Of a stretch of DNA of 64,000 nt, positions 9,206 to 19,068 are shown one piece after another. The stretch spans positions 343,135-407,134 of the forward strand of contig NZ_QKZT01000002.1 in the NCBI RefSeq assembly GCF_003254055.1, in the 5' to 3' direction. The notes beneath the pieces are model-generated. The model had not been told where the DNA came from, ran no database searches, and saw only the letters and a list, made by a program, of their open reading frames with translations. Both the position numbers and the translations under genes were made by a program. Each line of letters begins with the position of its first letter. The first letter of the stretch is position 1. The DNA is from Algoriphagus chordae (GTDB lineage: Bacteria > Bacteroidota > Bacteroidia > Cytophagales > Cyclobacteriaceae).

Positions 9206-9293
9206 TGAATTTGATGGTTTTTGAAAGCTTAATTTTTTCTGTAAAATGGCAAGACCAATAAACTAACTAAGATGTATGTACTCTTACCACTAA

Positions 9294-12200
9294 TCAGAAA
9301 GAATTGACTTTCAACAGAATAGTATGTTTACCAGATTCTAGCCTTATCGTACCAAACGCTGTGGCTACTTTCTGCCCATTATGAATTACATCCTTTCCTT
9401 CCATTTCGGTTAAAGAAAATTCAGCCACCATATTTGCCGGTATTTCTATCTCATAGGTCTGCAGCCTAGCGTTATTGAAAATATAATTAGCCTTGATTGA
9501 ACCCAAAACAGTTGGAACCTCGATTGCACTGGATTTGAGCGTACTCATTTGAGGCTGAATCTGAGCAATACCAAACCCAGGGGTTTTAGGCTGTATTCCC
9601 CATAAACCTCTCGGGATTACATTGGCCGGAACAGCTCCCCAAGGATGATTCCAATCCAGGTTATTTTTGTATTTGTTATCCCAGGCTTCCAGAGTAATCG
9701 TTGATCCCAGTTTTATCATATTGTACCAACTTCTATCGCTGGTATCCACCAATAGTGATAAAGCATAATCCTGCTCCCCTGCCCGGTAAAGCCCATCCAT
9801 CAGGTATTGGGAACCATAAACACTACAGGCCATTCCACGGGATTTGATAAATTCCACGACTGACTCCTTATGCTCCTCTGGCACCAGCCCAAAAGCCAGG
9901 GGCATCATATTGGCGTGCAAGGAAGCATGATCTGTATCGATTCCATCTACATAAATTCCACGCTCAGAATCAAACATTTGCTCATTGAGCGATTTCTTCA
10001 CCTTGGCAGCCCGGTATTCAAATTCCAGGGCTTCTTGTGTTTTACCCATGATCTTGGCAAATTCAGCCATGATTCTCATGTTTTCATAGTAGAAGGCATT
10101 GATCAACGTATTATAGGGCTTGAAAACAAAGTTGTCCTGCTCTCCCATAGTAACCGCTCCATTAAACTTTGCCGGTGGCCAGTCCACAATATCCGTAAGT
10201 GGCTTTTTATAATCCTCCTTAAAACCCAGCTTCAACATGTAATCATGATCCACCTTGGTAGAAGTGATCAGTCCATCCTCATTTGCCAACTCATAAAGTG
10301 TTTTATACTTCAATGGCTCATAGTATTTCTCGATCAATTCCGTATTACCCGTGTACATATAGTCCGCATAGAACATCAGTGCCACGTGTTGCTGCCACTC
10401 TGTAGGCCAGGTAGGATGCTCCATAAAATACTCTATCGTCCTTCTGGCCATGGCGTATTCAGCATCCGTAGTATAATGACTCAGCTGATTTAAATACGCG
10501 TCTGATTCATAAGGAATTCTCTCCCGATCCCCGTCCACGTAAAGCCCATTGAAAGTGGTCGCTTTGATGGTGTATTTACACAGCTCCCAAACTTGATTTA
10601 AAATAGCATCAGAACTCTCAAAAGCACTTGCTTTATCATCAAAATAGGTATGGTAAGCAAGTTGGATAAAGTCATCACCTACTAAATTCCCGCTTGCACC
10701 TTCCACCTCAGCATATCTAAAAGGCATCAAAACAGGAGTTCCTTCAGGTAAAGGCAGCGCTACTCCCAGAAGCGTATTTCTTTCGTCCTTTTGTATAGGC
10801 AATTGATAGGTTGTTTGACCTGGTTTTACCTCTACTGCGATTTCCTGATAGCGAATGTGGCTCTTTGCGGGAGGAGTTCTGTTGACAGCTTCGCCATCAG
10901 CCATTTCTCCTATTCTAAAAATCAGAGTCTCCGCCTTATCCGTTTTATAATTGAACTCAATAGTAGCAAACGCTGCTTTACCAAAATCCATGAAATAAGT
11001 ATTACCTTTTTTCTCAAAAACCCGAGGTTTAATTCTACTTACATCCTGGATATTGGCAGTAGAAATCATCTTATCCTCACTTTCACCCACGGTGAATTTC
11101 TGAGCCTTTGAATAATCCACCACTCGATTTTCCTCATCCCATATCCTCACTTTCCAATAATAACTTTTCCCTTCTTCCAAAGTCTCTCCCTTGTATTCTA
11201 CATTGGAAGAACTGCTGGATCTCACCTGAGCGCTATTCCATACATCGCCTGAATTCAAATTAATCAGCTCTTCACTGGAACTGACTAGGATTTGGTAGGC
11301 AGACTGAGTTTTGGAAAATTCCGATATCTGCCAGCCAAATTCAGGTTTGGTATCCAAAATCTTTACAGCATTTTGAGGATCCCTAATGAGCTCAACGGTC
11401 AGATTAGATGGCGCAGCTCTGTATTTATTACTGAATTTAGTGATCAGCTCATCCGTTTTGGATCGAAGGTTTCTAGCAATGTCCTTATACTTTGGATCAT
11501 TGATAAGGTTATTAATTTCCTGTGGATCGTCTTTTAGTTGATAAAGTTCTTCCACCTTTTTGTCATTGACATAGCGGAAATATTTCCAATCCTCGGTGCG
11601 AACTCCTTCACTTGGCGGTATTTCATCAAATTCCCAAATATGCTCTATTAATACCGTGTCTCTACCGATTTCTTGATCTTGTCCGGTCACGATCGGCATC
11701 AAACTCTTTCCATGCCAACTTTCTGGAGCTTCAACACCCGCCAAATCAGCAATAGTTGCTGGCACATCAATATTGAGCACCATGTCTTTTACATCTTGAT
11801 GGCTACCTACACGCGGATCATAAATAATCAAAGGAACACGAATGGAATTATCATACATCAGCCATTTTCCTGCAAGTTGACGCTCACCTAGAAAGTAGCC
11901 ATTATCACCCATTACGATAATTACTGTGTTCTTGTCTAGTCCCTTTTCGGCTAGTTTCTGACGAATCTTGGCGATCTCCAGGTCAATACCCGAAATCATT
12001 CTATAATATCCTTTCAGGCTATGCTGATACTTTTCTTCAGTATCATACCTCCAAGTCCATCTCAGGCGGTTAAATCCGTCGCGAACAAACTGGGGTTGCG
12101 CTTGAAAATACTTATCCTCTCCGAGTACAGGTCCTGGAATAGTGGTATTCTGAAGCAATTGATCTGTGGTGGATTGCCAAAAATACTGATCAGGAGCACC

Positions 12201-12818
12201 GTCGTGCGCATGAGGTGCACTGAAGCTCAATGATAAACTAAAAGGTTGATCTGAAGGAGCCTTATCGATAAAATCCAGTGCCTGCTGGCCGGTATATCGG
12301 GTCAGGTGGACTGTATCTCCATCGATGGTTTTGTAGAAATACCCTCTTTTGTCAGGATATTGATTGTTGCGGTCATAGGACTCATACTCATCGAATTGTT
12401 TGTCCAGATCATCGTATCGCACGCCATACTTTCCATAAAATGCCGTATAATATCCATTGTTTTTTAGAACTGTTGGATAGGAGTTTTCCATGTATTCTGA
12501 CCGGATGTTACCTGTCTGGAAATTGAAATTATGTGATCGTTCGTAAAGCCCGGTGAACAAACTGGCTCTACTAGCCGCGCAGATTGGCGTAGTGACTATG
12601 GCAGTTTCAAAATAGACTCCCGTTTCGGCAAGCTTATCCATTTCCGGTGTCTGGACAAATTTATTCCCCGCATATCCTAATGCATCAAAGCGCTGATCAT
12701 CAGTTAGAATGAAAATAATATTTGGTTTATCCGAAGGTGATTTTGACTCCTGAGCAAGAAGTTTTGTTGCATTGAAGGGAATATATAAAAAGCAAACTAC
12801 TGCTATAAACTTGTTCAT
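9294..12818 (-). CDS. Sulfatase fused to GH78-type alpha-L-rhamnosidase
   Basis: 1174-aa two-enzyme protein with a signal peptide ([23 protein letters not shown]). Residues about 30-450 are a family S1 sulfatase: [21 protein letters not shown], formylglycine motif CAASR at Cys80 and [13 protein letters not shown]. After a linker, a beta-sandwich typical of rhamnosidases begins ([21 protein letters not shown], about 470-560), then the GH78 region. [13 protein letters not shown] at about 755-767 corresponds to the family acid motif, followed by the (alpha/alpha) barrel with [10 protein letters not shown] and WNHPWGAVP, and a C-terminal beta domain. It should remove sulfate and then rhamnose from the same oligosaccharide. 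A fusion of this kind is known from the ulvan locus of Formosa agariphila. Confidence 0.92.
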   Translation of the reverse strand: MNKFIAVVCFLYIPFNATKLLAQESKSPSDKPNIIFILTDDQRFDALGYAGNKFVQTPEMDKLAETGVYFETAIVTTPICAASRASLFTGLYERSHNFNFQTGNIRSEYMENSYPTVLKNNGYYTAFYGKYGVRYDDLDKQFDEYESYDRNNQYPDKRGYFYKTIDGDTVHLTRYTGQQALDFIDKAPSDQPFSLSLSFSAPHAHDGAPDQYFWQSTTDQLLQNTTIPGPVLGEDKYFQAQPQFVRDGFNRLRWTWRYDTEEKYQHSLKGYYRMISGIDLEIAKIRQKLAEKGLDKNTVIIVMGDNGYFLGERQLAGKWLMYDNSIRVPLIIYDPRVGSHQDVKDMVLNIDVPATIADLAGVEAPESWHGKSLMPIVTGQDQEIGRDTVLIEHIWEFDEIPPSEGVRTEDWKYFRYVNDKKVEELYQLKDDPQEINNLINDPKYKDIARNLRSKTDELITKFSNKYRAAPSNLTVELIRDPQNAVKILDTKPEFGWQISEFSKTQSAYQILVSSSEELINLNSGDVWNSAQVRSSSSSNVEYKGETLEEGKSYYWKVRIWDEENRVVDYSKAQKFTVGESEDKMISTANIQDVSRIKPRVFEKKGNTYFMDFGKAAFATIEFNYKTDKAETLIFRIGEMADGEAVNRTPPAKSHIRYQEIAVEVKPGQTTYQLPIQKDERNTLLGVALPLPEGTPVLMPFRYAEVEGASGNLVGDDFIQLAYHTYFDDKASAFESSDAILNQVWELCKYTIKATTFNGLYVDGDRERIPYESDAYLNQLSHYTTDAEYAMARRTIEYFMEHPTWPTEWQQHVALMFYADYMYTGNTELIEKYYEPLKYKTLYELANEDGLITSTKVDHDYMLKLGFKEDYKKPLTDIVDWPPAKFNGAVTMGEQDNFVFKPYNTLINAFYYENMRIMAEFAKIMGKTQEALEFEYRAAKVKKSLNEQMFDSERGIYVDGIDTDHASLHANMMPLAFGLVPEEHKESVVEFIKSRGMACSVYGSQYLMDGLYRAGEQDYALSLLVDTSDRSWYNMIKLGSTITLEAWDNKYKNNLDWNHPWGAVPANVIPRGLWGIQPKTPGFGIAQIQPQMSTLKSSAIEVPTVLGSIKANYIFNNARLQTYEIEIPANMVAEFSLTEMEGKDVIHNGQKVATAFGTIRLESGKHTILLKVNSF

Positions 12819-12979
12819 TAATTTGGGTGAATTTTAATTGATGTAGGGAAATTTTGATCCACTATTGAAATGGAAATTCAAATTAGATTTTAAGAATTAA
12901 ACTACTATCCTGTACCCTAGTGTATGATAAATAGCTTTAAATCTTCAGTGATTATTTCGGATCGGTTTGTAGAAAACAG

Positions 12980-13011
12980 AAAGAAGCAAGCATTAGTCGA
13001 CTTACTTCTTT
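12980..13011 (-). terminator. Hairpin after the susC-susD-fasciclin unit
   Basis: An 11-bp stem with one mismatch (AAAGAAGTAAG pairing with CTTGCTTCTTT on the minus strand) and a 10-base loop lies 17 bases past the stop of the fasciclin-like gene. It is followed on the minus strand by a T-rich run (TCTGTTTTCT). It probably ends or attenuates the SusCD transcript before the downstream sulfatase genes. Confidence 0.6.
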
Positions 13012-13027
13012 CTTGTTTATTTTAAAA

Positions 13028-13717
13028 TTAGAACGGTTGATACCTCACGTAACTGTTCAGCTGATGCCCAATTCCATTGGTAAAAATGAAATTATGAAGA
13101 TTCACCACCGTACCTCTAGAAGTGCTCGGCATATTGGAAGGTGTGGATGGAGAACCTATCCTAGCAATGCTGGTATTGATACGGATAGATTGATCAAATA
13201 ATCGCTTATTAATCTCAATCGAGCCCGAATCCCCCGGTACTAACGTCTGGTAGTACAAGAAGAAATCGTTTTTAGGTATGGCAGGTTGAGACAAATACTC
13301 ATCAATAATGTGGTATCTCAGAACATGCTCAAGCCTCTCATTGCTGATCGAGTCAAGCGGATAATCTCTATTACCTGCCATGTTCTGTATCAGCTGATTA
13401 TTTCCATTCCAAGCACTGTTTCTTAATAAGAGATAAGTCGTGGTAGTGTCCTGCCCTAAATACAAATCTTCCAATCCTGTTCGAGCAATTGCTTCGAGCA
13501 AGTAATTAAATTCTGGAAGTCCGTTGGCATCCTGGTAGGTAGGATCGCTATTTATCATCTCCAGCCATTCTAGAGCTGACATTCCTGTAGGCTTATTTCC
13601 AAAAGGCTCCGGCACGTACTCCCATTCCTTTTGTAGTTCCAGATCACAACTGAATGTGGCAAAAGCGACAACAGCTGCAATCAATAGTTTACTTGCCTTA
13701 TTTATATATACTTTCAT
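13028..13717 (-). CDS. Fasciclin-domain-like lipoprotein of the SusCD operon
   Basis: 229-aa lipoprotein with a signal ending at Cys24 (LLIAAVVAFATFSCD). The rest resembles a fasciclin (FAS1) domain: EFNYLLEAIARTGLEDLYL, then YLLLRNSAW, HVLRYHIIDEYLS (the YH core motif), and the closing VVNLHNFIFTNGIGHQLNSYV strand. Such proteins are frequently the third gene of SusC-SusD operons in marine Bacteroidota and are presumed to be surface glycan-binding or complex-assembly partners. It starts 109 bases after susD on the same strand. A binding rather than catalytic role is inferred from family and position. Confidence 0.75.
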   Translation of the reverse strand: MKVYINKASKLLIAAVVAFATFSCDLELQKEWEYVPEPFGNKPTGMSALEWLEMINSDPTYQDANGLPEFNYLLEAIARTGLEDLYLGQDTTTTYLLLRNSAWNGNNQLIQNMAGNRDYPLDSISNERLEHVLRYHIIDEYLSQPAIPKNDFFLYYQTLVPGDSGSIEINKRLFDQSIRINTSIARIGSPSTPSNMPSTSRGTVVNLHNFIFTNGIGHQLNSYVRYQPF

Positions 13718-13826
13718 ATGATTATAATTATTTTTTTAGAGGTCATATGGAATCTCACATAGCCAATAATTATGTCAGTGTGTGACGTTTGAGTCATGCT
13801 CGATTTCATCTGTAAGTTCATTTAAA

Positions 13827-15317
13827 TTAATAACCAGTAGTCTGAGTTAAATTTGGGTTATCTACCAAATGCTGAAACCAGATCGGAAACAATAATCTAT
13901 CAGCACCTTGCCCATTGATTGGTGCCATTACTTCGACCGCTTTATCATTACGAATAAGGTCCCACCATCTTTTCCCTTCAGCCAACAACTCGAACTGACG
14001 CTCATCCAAGACTACATTCAGCAATTCTTCACTAGTTGCATAGTCTGCCAGCTGAATACCTGGAAGATCCCTTGCTTGCCTCACTCTATTGACCAGATTT
14101 GCTGCTTCTTCCAGATTACCTAATTGAAGTTCAGCTTCGGCTTTGAGCAACAACATGCCTGCATACCTATATACCACCACATCTGTATCATCCTCATTCC
14201 CAGAGTAATTGGTCAGATTATACTTTCCATAACGTCTTTCACCAATTACCTTTTCAGACTCAGCAAGCTGTAAGTACCTGAAATAGTCACCATATATAGT
14301 CTGTCCGGTATTTTCATCCACAGTTTTAGGAGTATAATCAGGATACTTCATATGCCAAGAAATAGAATCAGTAGGGAATGTTTCTATCCACTTATTTTCC
14401 AGTCTTTCAGAGATAAAGTATGGCGGCACCCCAGCCCAAAATAGACTGTAAATTCCACCAGCCCCCTGATCTTCTTCAATATTTAATACGATGGAGAAAA
14501 TAAGTTCTGTACCTGTTTCCATTTGATTTGTAGGAAGACCTGATCTTTCTGGCTCATTTCGGAAAAGGGCATGGAAGTCTTCGGCAGTGTTTACCAAGGT
14601 AAATTGACTTAAATCTTCCAACTTGTCCAGCGCCACCTTTGCCATGGCATATTCTTTCAAATGCATATAAACTTCTGCCTGTAAGCTGTAAACACTTGAT
14701 AATGAGAATCTGGATTTCTCATGAGGATTAAGGATCAACTCCTCAGCCTTTAGCATGTCCGGAATTATCAAATTATTCATGATCTCCTCTCCGGAGGTCT
14801 TTTCTCTATAGATATCATCATTGACGCCGGAAATCACATCTAGGTATAAGGGCACGTCACCAAATGTTCGAACCAAATCGAAGTATACAAAAGCACGAAT
14901 AGCATGAGCCTGACCTAAAAGTCCATTTACATCTCCTGAAATGTCGGGTATATTATTGATAGCCAGATTGGCTCTCAGAAGCACATTGTACATATCGCCC
15001 CATCCACCATAATTTCGACTCTGATCGTTTAGATTATTGGTCGTAAGCTGAAGTGCTTCAGGGTTTTCCCCAGCTGGAGAAGCAGCGAAATTATCTGATC
15101 GTAATTCTCCCCAGACAAAATATTTTCGGGAATAAGCTTCCTGCATGGCATCATAAATACCTGCCACACCGGATTGGGCATCTGCCTCTGTCTCCCAAAA
15201 TTGTGCATCAGAAACTTCACTCTGTGGATTCTCCTCCAGCATGCTGTCACAACCTTGCGAAATCATCACAGTTATTGCCAACAGCAGTCCTAACTTTGTT
15301 TTATTTATAATTTTCAT
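13827..15317 (-). CDS. susD: SusD/RagB family nutrient-binding outer-membrane lipoprotein
   Basis: 496-aa surface lipoprotein; the lipobox is ISQGCDS with Cys23. The N-terminal SusD-like region has the standard QFWETEADAQSGVAGIYDAMQ opening. TPR-type helices follow (LLGQAHAIRAFVYFDLVRTFGDVPL and YSLQAEVYMHLKEYAMAK), and the C-terminal RagB signature is YRYAGMLLLKAEAELQLGN...LVNRVRQARDLPGI...LLDERQFELLAEGKRWWDLIR. It binds oligosaccharide at the cell surface and closes as a lid on the SusC barrel. It lies only 4 bases after susC, so the two are translated from one message. Confidence 0.96.
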   Translation of the reverse strand: MKIINKTKLGLLLAITVMISQGCDSMLEENPQSEVSDAQFWETEADAQSGVAGIYDAMQEAYSRKYFVWGELRSDNFAASPAGENPEALQLTTNNLNDQSRNYGGWGDMYNVLLRANLAINNIPDISGDVNGLLGQAHAIRAFVYFDLVRTFGDVPLYLDVISGVNDDIYREKTSGEEIMNNLIIPDMLKAEELILNPHEKSRFSLSSVYSLQAEVYMHLKEYAMAKVALDKLEDLSQFTLVNTAEDFHALFRNEPERSGLPTNQMETGTELIFSIVLNIEEDQGAGGIYSLFWAGVPPYFISERLENKWIETFPTDSISWHMKYPDYTPKTVDENTGQTIYGDYFRYLQLAESEKVIGERRYGKYNLTNYSGNEDDTDVVVYRYAGMLLLKAEAELQLGNLEEAANLVNRVRQARDLPGIQLADYATSEELLNVVLDERQFELLAEGKRWWDLIRNDKAVEVMAPINGQGADRLLFPIWFQHLVDNPNLTQTTGY

Positions 15318-15321
15318 ATGG

Positions 15322-18300
15322 TTACAATTTGATGTTTATACCAAGAATATACTCTCGGTAAAGTGGATACCGTAGATTATCCAGACCAGGTTGAAGCGCA
15401 TTTCCTCTTGAACCCAATTCTGCATTATATCCTTCATAATTCGTCCAGGTAAGCAGGTTGTTTCCCGATGCATAGAAGGAGACATTTGACAGGAAACTGA
15501 CTTTATCCAGTACAGAAGCAGGAAGAGAGTAGTCCAATCTCAAGGATCTCAACTTTATAAAATCAGCTTGACTCACCCAAAATGTGTTTGGTCCCAAGCT
15601 ATTTCTAGAGCTTCCACTTGCATTCAAACTAGGGTATTTGGCAATATCACCCAGCTCATACCAAGCTTCCTCTACTCTGTCTGGACCTGGTACAACTGTA
15701 CGAACCAGACGCTGATTTCTGGATTCATCATAACTTCTGTAAATGTCATTGCCGAAATTGTAGTCAATCATCATAGAGAGCTTTATTCCTTTAAACATGA
15801 ATTCATTATAGAATCCACCAAATAATTTTGGCAAGCCATTCCCGATTACAGTTCTATCATTATTAGGATCAATATTGAAATCTCCATTCCAATCCTTCCA
15901 CATCACATCACCACCTATAGGTACCCTATTTTGAACCTTCAACTGGTTTACATTCCCTGTGTAGGTTTGGCCGTTCTGCTCATAGTTGAGAAAACCTCCC
16001 TGCTCATCGAAAATCGGAGTTAATTGATTCCCATTGTCGTCAAAGGCATTGGACTCATTATAGGGAAATACTCCCTCTGCGGTGTAGCCCCACATGTCTC
16101 CAATGGATCCTCCTTCTCTGATAATAAAGTCACCTCTGATGATTTGACCGTTCTCTTCAGCCAGCTCTACTACTTCATTCACATTAGTTGCAATGTTGAA
16201 ACTAGAAAACCATTGGAAAGAAGGTGTTTTCATTACATCGCCGCTAATGGTAAATTCTATCCCACTATTCTTGATCTGACCGATGTTATTACTGATGCTG
16301 TTAAATCCAGTTTCCTCAGGAAGTGGTGTAGGATAAAGTAGATCAGAGGTCAATTTTTCATAGTAATCGAAACTGGCATTGATTCTACCGTTCAAAAATC
16401 CAAAGTCAGCACCTACATAGGACTGCTGGGTAGTTTCCCAAGACAGATTTTCATTGCCTAATTGAGTAATGGCTATCCCATTCAAGCCATTGTAGAGAAA
16501 TCCAGGGGAGTATAAGGTACGGCTATCAAAGTTTCCGATCCTTTCATTTCCATTTTGGGAAATCCCAGCACGTAGTTTGAATTCAGAGAACACAGATGAA
16601 ATTGGTTTCCAAAATGCTTCATCACTTATTCTCCAACCTATGGACAATCCTGGAAAAACTCCATACTGCTTTGCTGAACCAAATCGGGACGAACCATCTC
16701 GTCTTATAGTCCCACCAAATAAGTACTTGCCTTTATAATCATAAGTAACTCTACCAAACTGAGAAACCAAGGAATGGCTTGTGGCCGTAGTTCGGGTGTT
16801 TGCCGCATCCAATTCAGCCACGTTGTTAAAGGTCCTTACTATGTCATTATTGAAGTTAACCGAGCGGAATCTGGAATATTCATATTGCCATCTCTGAAAT
16901 TGAACCCCTACTACACCAGTCAAATTATGATCACCAAAGCTCTTTTTGTAGCTGAGGTAGTTTTCCTGTTGAATACTGTAGTTCAAATTGGTGATTTCAG
17001 ATCCTGCTGGTGGACTGCCTAATGGCTGCACCACTGTAGGATCAAAATCATTATTTCTGCCTAGCTCCAAGTTGACTCCCAATGTGGATTTAAACTTTAG
17101 AGAGGGAAGGATGTCAATTTCCCCGTAGGAAAAAATCTGTCCTACGTAATCTCTGCTTCTCCTCACAGTGAAAATTGTTTCAGCAACTACGTTTTGTTGA
17201 CTCGAAGTTTGTGGCACATAGGTTCCGTCCGCATCTTGGGTAGGCAGATATGGGAAATGCGTAGCGAGCTGGCCAAATATAGATCCTTCATTCAGGCCGT
17301 TTCGTTCCAGATAGGATGCATTGACACGAGTTCCTATTTTTAGCCTTTTTAAGACATTAAAATTAACATTCAAAGTAGTATTAACCCGTTGAAAACCAGA
17401 ATTATCAACAATCCCATCTTGGTTTAAAAACCCGGTATTCCAATAAAAATTTGCATCATCTTTCCCTCCACTTAGAGCAAGACCAACCTGGTCACGAACA
17501 CCAACTCTGGTGATCATTTCCTGATAATCAAAATCTTGATTGAACATTGTGGAAAGTGAATCCGCAGGAGGTCCAGGGTTTATTGCGTTGTTACCAACCC
17601 GCGCCAGTTCATAAATCCTAGCCTGGCGGGTGTTTGAAACTGGGATTTTGGTTGCCAAAGAACTATAGCTGCGCACATAACTCGCATCAATCTTTGTTTC
17701 GCCACTGGCACCTTTTTTTGTAGTGACAAGTATTACTCCATTAGCTGACTTGGAACCGTAGATTGCTGCAGAAGCTCCATCTTTAAGTACCTCAATAGAG
17801 GCAATGTCATTTGGGTTCAGGTTTTCTATATTATCCAATTGTTGTCCATCGACAACATACAATGGTCCTGTACCACCATTCAAGGTGGATGTTCCCCTGA
17901 TTTTGATATCGGATGGCTCACCCGGTCCGCCATTAGAAGTAATAGAAACCCCTGCCATTCTCCCCTTCATCCCATCAAGTACCCCAACTGGCGTGGACTG
18001 TTCCAGTTCTTCTGATTTAACAGAAACTACAGAACCCGTCAAATCCCGCCTGTTCTGCTCGCCATAGCCCATTACGACTACCTCACTCAATTGTGTCATA
18101 TCCACCTCCAGGGTGACATCTATTTGAGCCTGATTTCCTACGGTGATCTCTTGTGGATTATATCCTATAAAAGAGAATATCAGTACATCTCCTGCTGAGG
18201 CTTTAATCTGGTACTTTCCATCAATGTCAGTAGCTGTGCCAGTGGTACTCCCTTTTACCAATACAGTAACCCCAGGCAACCCCAGGTCATCTTCTTCTGA

Positions 18301-18405
18301 TATTACTGTTCCCGAGATAAGATTCTCCTGCGCAAATAGAATCGTATGGCACAAAAGCATCGAAAAGAAGAGCAATACTATTCTTTGTAAAATTTTATGA
18401 ATCAT
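15322..18405 (-). CDS. susC: SusC/RagA family TonB-linked outer-membrane transporter
   Basis: 1027-aa TonB-dependent transporter that imports oligosaccharides. A signal peptide (about 1-25, ending LFAQ) is followed by a carboxypeptidase-regulatory-like beta domain (ISGTVISEEDDLGLPGVTVLVKG... GKYQI). Next is a TonB-box/plug region (LSEVVVMGYGEQNRRDLTGSV) with the SusC signature KIRGTSTLNGGTGPLYVVDGQQ and IEVLKDGASAAIYGSKSANGVI, and then a beta-barrel to the C-terminal aromatic strand. It is the first gene of the susC-susD-fasciclin operon. It has a perfect inverted repeat 33-55 bases before its start and lies downstream of the hybrid sensor gene that probably controls it. Confidence 0.96.
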   Translation of the reverse strand: MIHKILQRIVLLFFSMLLCHTILFAQENLISGTVISEEDDLGLPGVTVLVKGSTTGTATDIDGKYQIKASAGDVLIFSFIGYNPQEITVGNQAQIDVTLEVDMTQLSEVVVMGYGEQNRRDLTGSVVSVKSEELEQSTPVGVLDGMKGRMAGVSITSNGGPGEPSDIKIRGTSTLNGGTGPLYVVDGQQLDNIENLNPNDIASIEVLKDGASAAIYGSKSANGVILVTTKKGASGETKIDASYVRSYSSLATKIPVSNTRQARIYELARVGNNAINPGPPADSLSTMFNQDFDYQEMITRVGVRDQVGLALSGGKDDANFYWNTGFLNQDGIVDNSGFQRVNTTLNVNFNVLKRLKIGTRVNASYLERNGLNEGSIFGQLATHFPYLPTQDADGTYVPQTSSQQNVVAETIFTVRRSRDYVGQIFSYGEIDILPSLKFKSTLGVNLELGRNNDFDPTVVQPLGSPPAGSEITNLNYSIQQENYLSYKKSFGDHNLTGVVGVQFQRWQYEYSRFRSVNFNNDIVRTFNNVAELDAANTRTTATSHSLVSQFGRVTYDYKGKYLFGGTIRRDGSSRFGSAKQYGVFPGLSIGWRISDEAFWKPISSVFSEFKLRAGISQNGNERIGNFDSRTLYSPGFLYNGLNGIAITQLGNENLSWETTQQSYVGADFGFLNGRINASFDYYEKLTSDLLYPTPLPEETGFNSISNNIGQIKNSGIEFTISGDVMKTPSFQWFSSFNIATNVNEVVELAEENGQIIRGDFIIREGGSIGDMWGYTAEGVFPYNESNAFDDNGNQLTPIFDEQGGFLNYEQNGQTYTGNVNQLKVQNRVPIGGDVMWKDWNGDFNIDPNNDRTVIGNGLPKLFGGFYNEFMFKGIKLSMMIDYNFGNDIYRSYDESRNQRLVRTVVPGPDRVEEAWYELGDIAKYPSLNASGSSRNSLGPNTFWVSQADFIKLRSLRLDYSLPASVLDKVSFLSNVSFYASGNNLLTWTNYEGYNAELGSRGNALQPGLDNLRYPLYREYILGINIKL

Positions 18406-19068
18406 TTCAATTTCATTTAACTATCTGTTTATATATCATGTCTACTTTTCTTGTAGACATCCTTTTTGAGGATTATTGTTTTTGGGTAAAGAGGTTATTT
18501 AAGGTTTATTTTATTCATTCAGATATCAATTAAAATGTTCATACTTATTCACTCTATTTATCAGGCAGTCCTTTTAGCTTAAAGATCAATTATTAACTAT
18601 AAATAATTCCTGACAGAATCTTTAAAGGCCCCATAAAATCAACTCATTGTTATCATCAATTGAATAGCATACCATTAAGAAATCTTCAATTGAAAACTGT
18701 TGCAGTTTGCCTTAGATGAAGACTTTTTCGTTTGTTCATTAATCCGGGATTATTGATGAATACTCATCACAATATTTCTCGATTAGAACACTCTAATCTT
18801 CATTTTATTCAAAAAATAAAAATCCAAAAAATAGGTGATTTCGTACAAATCCACTTTAATTCACGGTATAGGCGGAATTTAATGACGTTTTTAAATGATA
18901 ACTAAAAATTTTTCGATTGACGAATTAGGATTAGGAATGGAAGGAGATACACTAAGCCAAAGAAGATTTAGCATAGCTATAAAAGTTCTCAGCGAATTCT
19001 CACAAAAAAAATGATTAAACTGTAATTTGAAAAATCACTACAGTGGTTAAAAAAATCCTGCAGGTAAA
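18406..19068. other. susC leader and promoter region
   Basis: 663 bases without an ORF between the hybrid sensor gene and susC. The right half (about 18500-19068) is strongly AT-rich and must contain the susC promoter and the end of the sensor transcript. Apart from the inverted repeat listed separately, no RNA gene or coding remnant is recognisable. Confidence 0.5.
18438..18460 (-). promoter_or_regulatory. Perfect inverted repeat upstream of susC
   Basis: ATGTCTAC, a 7-base spacer, then GTAGACAT, centred about 44 bases before the susC start codon. It could be an operator for the adjacent hybrid sensor-regulator or a hairpin in the susC leader; no T-run follows, so it is not a terminator. 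I did not see a second copy in front of the other PUL genes. Confidence 0.45.
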
